From Methylobacillus rhizosphaerae (lineage in GTDB: Bacteria; Pseudomonadota; Gammaproteobacteria; Burkholderiales; Methylophilaceae): a stretch of 64,000 nt of DNA. Below, piece after piece: positions 59,191-64,000 of this stretch. The stretch's first letter is position 1; each line of letters starts with the position of its first letter. A program made the translations under genes and the position numbers. The notes beneath the pieces are model-generated. The model worked only from the letters and a program-made list of their open reading frames with translations. It was not told where the DNA came from and made no database searches. The stretch spans positions 62,001 through 126,000 of the forward strand of contig NZ_FZOA01000008.1 of the NCBI RefSeq assembly GCF_900187985.1, given 5' to 3'.

Positions 59191-59820
59191 TTGGCGCAAT
59201 ATTTTGTTATTCATCCTGAAAATCCTCAAACGCGTCTTGTCAGTCAGGCTGCTGCTATTCTGCGTGATGGTGGTGTCATTGCCTATCCAACGGACTCCAG
59301 CTATGCCTTGGGATGCATGCTGGGCAATAAGGACGCACAAGACAGAATCCGCGATATTCGTCGGGTGGGTGAAGATCATCACTTCACGCTGGTATGCCGC
59401 AATCTGGCAGAGCTTGCAACCTACGCCCAGGTGGACAACAGCCAGTTTCGCTTGCTGAAAGCCAATACACCAGGGCAATATACATTTATCCTCAAGGCCA
59501 CGCGGGAAGTGCCGCGCCGCCTGCAACACCCGAAACGCAACACCATAGGCCTGCGTGTGCCGCAGCATGCGACAACACTGGCATTGCTGGAGGAGTTGAA
59601 TGAGCCGATGTTGAGCATGACGCTGCAGTTGCCTGGAGATGAAATGCCGCTGAACGAGGGCTGGGAAATTCGCGATCAGCTTGAACACCAGCTGGACCTG
59701 GTTATTGATGCCGGGGCATGCTCCGCTGAGCCTACCACCGTGATAGACCTGACTGCAGAGAGTCCCAGCCTGATCCGGTTGGGAGCTGGCGATCCTGCGC
59801 CATTTGGATTGGAGGCATGA
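59191..59820 (+). CDS. YrdC/Sua5/YciO-family protein
   Basis: A 209-residue YrdC-fold protein (AAAILRDGGVIAYPTDSSYALGC; HHFTLVCRNLAELATYAQV; PGQYTFILKATREVPRRL; TIGLRVPQH). The family binds RNA and makes threonylcarbamoyl-AMP for tRNA t6A. This one, next to a YciV-like gene, resembles the YciO branch, whose activity in t6A synthesis is weak or unproven. The start is TTG with AAGGTAGAG upstream; no nearer ATG fits. Confidence 0.88.
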   Translation: MAQYFVIHPENPQTRLVSQAAAILRDGGVIAYPTDSSYALGCMLGNKDAQDRIRDIRRVGEDHHFTLVCRNLAELATYAQVDNSQFRLLKANTPGQYTFILKATREVPRRLQHPKRNTIGLRVPQHATTLALLEELNEPMLSMTLQLPGDEMPLNEGWEIRDQLEHQLDLVIDAGACSAEPTTVIDLTAESPSLIRLGAGDPAPFGLEA

Positions 59821-60461
59821 TGGAGCTGACCCTGATCCAGAAGATTGTCATTTATGCACTGCCTGTGATTTTTGCCATTACCGTGCATGAAGCAGCCCAT
59901 GGCTATATCGCCCGTTATTTTGGTGATACCACGGCAGAAAGTCTGGGGCGGATTACCCTTAACCCGATCAAACATATTGATCCCATAGGAACCATCTTGG
60001 TTCCAGCTTTGCTGGTACTGTCGGGTACTGGATTCCTGTTTGGATGGGCCAAACCTGTGCCTGTCGATTACTCGCGCCTACGCAATCCCAAACAGGATAT
60101 GCGTTGGGTGGCTGCTGCCGGGCCGGCATCCAACTTTCTGATGGCGATATTCTGGGCATTGGTATACAAGTTTGCCTCTGGTATGACCGGTGATTTTGCA
60201 GTGCCACTGAGCCTGATGGGACAGGCAGGTATCCTGGTCAATATTGTGCTGATGGTGCTGAACCTGCTGCCGCTGCCTCCGCTGGATGGGGGCAGGATTG
60301 CGGTGAGCCTGATGCCTAACCAGATGGCATACAAATTTGCCCAGATTGAGCGTTATGGATTTATTATCCTGCTGGTATTGATGTTCACCGGCATCCTGTC
60401 CAAGATCATGATGCCGTTCATCATGCTACTGCTGGGGATGTTTGCCGGCATTTTTGGCTGA
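59817..60461 (+). CDS. Site-2-protease-like membrane metalloprotease (M50)
   Basis: A 214-residue multi-pass protein with the intramembrane zinc motif His24-Glu25-x-x-His28 (TVHEAAHGYIARYFGD) and third ligand Asp157 in LPLPPLDGGR. Intramembrane proteases of this group cleave anti-sigma factors or signal-peptide remnants; the small form without PDZ is of unknown substrate. The start overlaps the previous stop (ATGA) with GGAGG just before it. scpA follows after 80 bp. Confidence 0.93.
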   Translation: MMELTLIQKIVIYALPVIFAITVHEAAHGYIARYFGDTTAESLGRITLNPIKHIDPIGTILVPALLVLSGTGFLFGWAKPVPVDYSRLRNPKQDMRWVAAAGPASNFLMAIFWALVYKFASGMTGDFAVPLSLMGQAGILVNIVLMVLNLLPLPPLDGGRIAVSLMPNQMAYKFAQIERYGFIILLVLMFTGILSKIMMPFIMLLLGMFAGIFG

Positions 60462-60541
60462 TTGGCTCAAAACATATGCAAACAATGGATGCGGGAAAGA
60501 ACGTAATCGGGATGTTGCAGCCGGGTGAGTGGATCTGACCT

Positions 60542-61345
60542 ATGGCTGTCCAGCTTGCATTCGACGTCCGCATCTATGGGGAACAGCTGGATAGCATTCC
60601 CCAGGATTTGTATATCCCTCCAGATGCGCTGGCTGTCTACCTTGAGGCGTTTGAAGGCCCACTCGACCTGTTGCTGTACCTGATCCGCAAGCACAATCTG
60701 GATATCCTGGATATTCCCATGGCGCAGCTCACCAGCCAATATATGGAGTATGTCGAGAAAATGCGCGAAAGTCGGCTGGAGCTGGCCGCCGAGTATTTGC
60801 TGATGTCAGCGATGCTGATAGAAATCAAATCGCGCATGTTATTGCCCAAGCCCGAAACACTGGAGCAGGAAGAGGACCCACGTGCCGAGCTGGTGCGCCG
60901 CCTCATGGAGTATGAAGCCATCAAGCTGGCTGCCGAGCGCCTGGATGCCTTGCCGCAGGCTGGCCGTGAAATCCAGGTGGCGCGTGCTTATTATGAGCAT
61001 ATCGCCGAGGCCAGCTGGCCTGAAGTCAGTTTTGATGAGCTGATGGTGGCCTGGCAATCCGTCCTCAAGCGGGCGAGCCATTTCCAACATCACAGGGTAG
61101 GGCGCGCCGAACTCTCGGTGCGTGAACACATGAGCCTGGTATTGCGCAGGTTGCAGCAGGAATCCCTGGTCGAATTCACCCAGTTGTTTGATGTGGTCAA
61201 TGACGGCATGCCGAAGCTGGTAGTTTATTTTCTCGCCATTCTTGAACTGGCGAGGGAAGGGTTGGTGCGGATTACCCAGCAAGTAGCTTTCAGCCCAATC
61301 TACCTGCAGGCGGCCGACACTCCGGCGACGCTTCAGGGGACATAA
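60542..61345 (+). CDS. scpA: Segregation and condensation protein A
   Basis: A 267-residue kleisin of the SMC-ScpAB complex. Seen: the N-terminal YLEAFEGPLDLLLYLIRKHNLDILDIPMAQL (in parts), LAAEYLLMSAMLIEIKSRMLLP, and a C-terminal winged helix (FTQLFDVVNDGMPKLVVYFLAILELAREGLV). It bridges SMC heads during chromosome condensation. scpB follows 6 bp downstream. Confidence 0.96.
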   Translation: MAVQLAFDVRIYGEQLDSIPQDLYIPPDALAVYLEAFEGPLDLLLYLIRKHNLDILDIPMAQLTSQYMEYVEKMRESRLELAAEYLLMSAMLIEIKSRMLLPKPETLEQEEDPRAELVRRLMEYEAIKLAAERLDALPQAGREIQVARAYYEHIAEASWPEVSFDELMVAWQSVLKRASHFQHHRVGRAELSVREHMSLVLRRLQQESLVEFTQLFDVVNDGMPKLVVYFLAILELAREGLVRITQQVAFSPIYLQAADTPATLQGT

Positions 61346-61351
61346 GCAGCC

Positions 61352-61906
61352 ATGAGTGAACCCCAAACCATTGCTGAAATGAAACAGGTGCTGGAAGCAG
61401 TCTTGCTGACAGCAGGGGAGCCTTTATCCCTGGAAATGTTGTTGCGGCCATTTGCCGGAGGCATGGAACGTGCCACGTTGCGCATGCTGTTGGACGAATT
61501 GCGTCAGGAGTGGCAGGGCCGGAGCATGGAGTTGGTGCAGGTCAACAGCGGCTGGCGCTTCCAGGCGCGTGCCGACTTGGCCCCGTTCATTGTCCGCCTC
61601 AATCCTGAGCGGCCAGCCCGTTACTCACGTGCTGCGCTGGAAACGCTGGCCATCATTGCCTACCGCCAACCGGTCACGCGAGGGGATATTGAGGAAATTC
61701 GCGGCGTGGTGGTCAATCCCAACATCATGCGCCAGTTCATGGAGCGTAACTGGATTGATATTGTCGGGCAGAAGGAAGTGCCCGGCCGCCCCTCGCTCTA
61801 TGCAACCACCAAGACTTTTCTCGATGATTTCGGCCTGCGCTCCTTGTCAGAGCTGCCGCCCATGCAGCAATTCACCGAGCAGGAAATCCAGCCCGATCTC
61901 TTGTAA
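61352..61906 (+). CDS. scpB: Segregation and condensation protein B
   Basis: A 184-residue double winged-helix protein (MKQVLEAVLLTAGEPLSLEML; RFQARADLAPFIVRL; YSRAALETLAIIAYRQPVTRGDIEEIRGV; RPSLYATTKTFLDDFGL). It binds ScpA in the SMC complex. Normal length and location between scpA and rluB. Confidence 0.96.
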   Translation: MSEPQTIAEMKQVLEAVLLTAGEPLSLEMLLRPFAGGMERATLRMLLDELRQEWQGRSMELVQVNSGWRFQARADLAPFIVRLNPERPARYSRAALETLAIIAYRQPVTRGDIEEIRGVVVNPNIMRQFMERNWIDIVGQKEVPGRPSLYATTKTFLDDFGLRSLSELPPMQQFTEQEIQPDLL

Positions 61907-61974
61907 CATCAACTAGCCAGGTGCAACAGGTCGCTCTGGCTTATAATAGCGGCAATATTCTCAAGGTTGACCTT

Positions 61975-63123
61975 ATGGCACGTCCGTTCAAGCAGCAAAT
62001 CAATCCACGTAATCCCCATCCCAATAAGCCGGTCGCGGTAGATCCTGATGCCGTACCACAGCGCCTGCACAAGCTGCTGGCATTGGCAGGCCTGGGCTCA
62101 CGCCGGGAAATGGAAACGCTGGTTGCCAGCGGACGCATCACCATCAATGGCAAGACTGCCGAAGTAGGTGCGGCAGTGGTGCCCAGTGATGTGGTCAGGC
62201 TGGATAGCCGCCCACTGCGACTGCCTTTCGAGCCCGAGTTGCCGCAGGTGCTTATTTACCACAAGCCAGAAGGCGAGATCGTCAGTCAGGACGATCCGGA
62301 AAATCGTGCCACGGTTTTTGAGAAACTGCCGCGCATCCGCAACGGCAAATGGATTGCGATTGGCCGCCTGGATATGAACACCTCTGGCCTGCTGATCTTC
62401 ACCACTTCAGGTGAACTCGCCAATCGTTTCATGCACCCGCGCTATGAAGTAGAGCGTGAATATGCCGTACGCATTTTTGGTGAACTGACCGAAGGCGAAA
62501 TGGCACAGCTGACCTATGGCATTGAACTGGATGATGGCCCGGCCAATTTCGACAGCATCCGCCCTCAGGGTGGCGAGGGCGCCAATCACTGGTACGAAGT
62601 CATCCTGCGCGAAGGCCGCAACCGCGAAGTGCGCCGCCTGTTCGAGGCTTTCCAGAAACCCGTGAGCCGCCTGATCCGTGTGCGCTTTGGCCCTGTCAAC
62701 TTGCCACCACGCCTCAAGCGTGGCCAGATGTTGCATCTGGCCGCCAAGGAAGTCACTGGCCTGATGGAATGGGCAGAGCTTGAAGTTCCCAAAGGCCCGC
62801 CGCGACAACTGTCTGCGCGGGAAAAGGAAAAACTCGGCACAGTCTTCACACCCAAAGCCAGGAAATCCCGCTTTGACCCCGAAGCCAGGCTGGAAACCCG
62901 AGGCCCGCACCGTGTCACCAAGACGCGTGAGGAAGGTATGCGGCAGGAACTCGAGCAACAGCAACAGGGACGTCGTTCCCGTTCCCGCCCTGATAGCACT
63001 ACAGTTGAAGACACTCGCCACGCCACCAGAGTACCAGGAAAGCCTGCGCGTAAGCCAGTAGCGAAGCGGCGCGTGCGACAGACGAGTGATATTGCGACTA
63101 CTGCACCCAAGCGGAGAAAATAG
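61975..63123 (+). CDS. rluB: 23S rRNA pseudouridine synthase RluB
   Basis: A 382-residue RsuA-family pseudouridine synthase that modifies U2605 of 23S rRNA. S4 RNA-binding domain at about 28-82 (QRLHKLLALAGLGSRREMETLV), catalytic Asp133 in IGRLDMNTSGLLIFT, and REGRNREVRRLFEAF. From about 285 onward comes a long basic low-complexity tail rich in Arg, Gln and Lys. The ATG at 61975 was chosen; an upstream GTG at 61921 is unlikely. scpA-scpB-rluB is the standard order. Confidence 0.95.
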   Translation: MARPFKQQINPRNPHPNKPVAVDPDAVPQRLHKLLALAGLGSRREMETLVASGRITINGKTAEVGAAVVPSDVVRLDSRPLRLPFEPELPQVLIYHKPEGEIVSQDDPENRATVFEKLPRIRNGKWIAIGRLDMNTSGLLIFTTSGELANRFMHPRYEVEREYAVRIFGELTEGEMAQLTYGIELDDGPANFDSIRPQGGEGANHWYEVILREGRNREVRRLFEAFQKPVSRLIRVRFGPVNLPPRLKRGQMLHLAAKEVTGLMEWAELEVPKGPPRQLSAREKEKLGTVFTPKARKSRFDPEARLETRGPHRVTKTREEGMRQELEQQQQGRRSRSRPDSTTVEDTRHATRVPGKPARKPVAKRRVRQTSDIATTAPKRRK

Positions 63124-63152
63124 AGTGCGTTTCCGGCACTGACAAGATAAAG

Positions 63153-63203
63153 AAAGCGGATCGTGGGCTCGATTTGGAAAGGGCTGTATCGTTGTCCGCT
63201 TTT
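63153..63203 (+). terminator. Possible terminator after rluB
   Basis: AAAGCGGA (63153-63160) and TCCGCTTTT (63195-63203) could pair over a loop of about 34 nt, followed by T-rich sequence. The remaining bases of the 250-bp gap to the convergent DUF202 gene show no supportable gene. Confidence 0.4.
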
Positions 63204-63373
63204 CTCATCTACACGCAATCATGATATGCGTGGTATCAGTGATAGACACATACTCCGCCAGCATCGCGCAGCATTCCAGCATATCTACGAGATCTGGGTT
63301 CAGGGACCGGGGCGACAGTAATGCGTGAAGAGTCGTGAACGGATGCTAAGAGAATCGCCGGAATCTTCACCCG

Positions 63374-63736
63374 CTAAAACAACATCAAATCCACCGCCAG
63401 CACAATACCTGCAAAGGCAACGGTAAAGGCCAGCAAGGTGGTCAGCCAGGGAGCTGCGAGCTGGGGAACATCTTCCGCTGGCAGGCTGCGGACATAGCGG
63501 TGGTGATTGTATTGTGCGCAGAGGATGACAATGGCGCCGGTGAGTACCAGGACGATGCCGAGCAAATCGGACAGCCATTGGCGTGACAGCAAGTGTGAGA
63601 CGGCGCCCGGCGCCAGCAGGGTCAGGAACAGGCCGAAGCGTGCGACGACAAATCCCAGTGCCATCAAGGTAATACCGGAACGCAGCCATGCGAGCATGGT
63701 GCGTTCGGCAGCAAAAAATACTCTAGGGTCTGACAT
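63374..63736 (-). CDS. DUF202 (YidH-like) inner-membrane protein
   Basis: A 120-residue protein with the DUF202 signature at the start (DPRVFFAAERTMLAWLRSGITLMALGFVVARFG) and three membrane segments (about 22-40, 54-74, 96-116). Function unknown. It starts 12 bp after the prmB stop on the same strand. Confidence 0.92.
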   Translation of the reverse strand: MSDPRVFFAAERTMLAWLRSGITLMALGFVVARFGLFLTLLAPGAVSHLLSRQWLSDLLGIVLVLTGAIVILCAQYNHHRYVRSLPAEDVPQLAAPWLTTLLAFTVAFAGIVLAVDLMLF

Positions 63737-63748
63737 GGAGTTCTCGCC

Positions 63749-64000
63749 TTAAGGTAATTGTTCCTTGCGGAGCAGGAAGACAAATTCGTTGCCGGAATCC
63801 ACTTCCAGCCAGGTAAACGGCAAGTGTGGATAGGCTGCCAGCAATGCATCACGGTTATGACCGATTTCCACGACCAGCAGGCCGTTGTCGTTCAGGTGAT
63901 GCTTGGCTTCATGCAGCAGGGTGTGGGTATGGTCCAGGCCAGCAACGCCACTGCCCAGTGCAATCTGCGGTTCATTGCGGTATTCCTCCGGCAGGTTCGC
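63749..64000 (-). CDS. prmB: 50S ribosomal protein L3 glutamine methyltransferase PrmB, C-terminal part
   Basis: The frame is open from the window edge and ends at a TAA at 63749-63751, giving 83 residues: NLPEEYRNEPQIALGSG (after the usual PPY motif), LDHTHTLLHEAKHHL, GLLVVEIGHNRDALLAAYP and LPFTWLEVDSGNEFVFLL. This is the C-terminal end of the HemK/PrmB class, and the PFTWLE pattern favours PrmB over PrmC. It methylates a glutamine of ribosomal protein L3. The N-terminal part lies outside the window. Confidence 0.85.
   Translation of the reverse strand, partial: ANLPEEYRNEPQIALGSGVAGLDHTHTLLHEAKHHLNDNGLLVVEIGHNRDALLAAYPHLPFTWLEVDSGNEFVFLLRKEQLP

Overview
The window reads as chromosomal DNA of an obligate or near-obligate methylotrophic betaproteobacterium of the Methylophilaceae (Methylobacillus/Methylovorus-like). 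The evidence is an mxaRSACKL methanol-dehydrogenase maturation cluster, betaproteobacterial gene orders (pheST-ihfA-MerR-tRNA-Pro; pyrG-kdsA-eno-ftsB; yciB-yciI-bolA-ppiC; scpA-scpB-rluB), and uniform, moderately GC-rich coding DNA. I see no prophage, insertion sequence, integrase, rRNA operon or CRISPR array. The genus is inferred from gene content, not from a search.

Layout. 1-3844: end of pheS, then pheT, ihfA, a MerR-like regulator and tRNA-Pro(GGG). 3845-6299: a palindrome-rich promoter region, an ExaC/AldB-type aldehyde dehydrogenase and its DUF779 companion. 6300-9968: a B-vitamin uptake locus, with a PnuC-family permease and a NadR-like P-loop kinase convergent with a TonB receptor that carries a clear TPP riboswitch; thiamin is the likely substrate. 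9969-15239: a three-gene operon of TonB receptor, orphan periplasmic binding protein and di-haem cytochrome, with two abutting palindromes over its predicted promoter. 15243-21834: tRNA-Lys(CTT), pgm, and a reverse-strand run of class I fumarase, Old-Yellow-Enzyme reductase, iscX, algC-like mutase and a membrane-anchored aspartic protease. 22041-28615: glyA, nrdR, ribD, tatD, an AT-rich segment with a DnaA-box cluster, then mtnA and nnrDE. 28784-34382: pyrG, kdsA, eno, ftsB, ygfZ, ygfX-like. 34417-35960: lineage-specific small genes and a 505-bp gene-free stretch. 35961-41289: mxaRSACKL on the reverse strand. 41538-46268: fabA, fabB, a MocR-type regulator, a periplasmic cyclophilin, serB. 46450-52280: sucCD, an exported ankyrin protein, nadE, glnB, a DUF486 membrane protein and a VOC protein. 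52385-58210: an FTR1 iron permease fused to cytochrome c, an M61 peptidase, and the ppiC-bolA-yciI-yciB group. 58324-64000: a PHP phosphoesterase, a YrdC-family protein, an M50 protease, scpA, scpB, rluB, DUF202 and the end of prmB.

Most genes are housekeeping. The accessory interest lies in (i) the mxa maturation module, which has no methanol dehydrogenase structural genes beside it and whose MoxR-type ATPase has Asn for the Walker B Asp; (ii) the receptor/binding-protein/di-haem operon, which has no inner-membrane transporter; (iii) the riboswitch-controlled vitamin uptake locus; (iv) a DnaA-box cluster beside an AT-rich tract upstream of mtnA; and (v) several perfect palindromes with 6-bp arms and 4-bp spacers before the aldehyde dehydrogenase and the second TonB receptor. 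No wholly unprecedented system can be proved from sequence alone; item (ii) is the best candidate for an incompletely described one.
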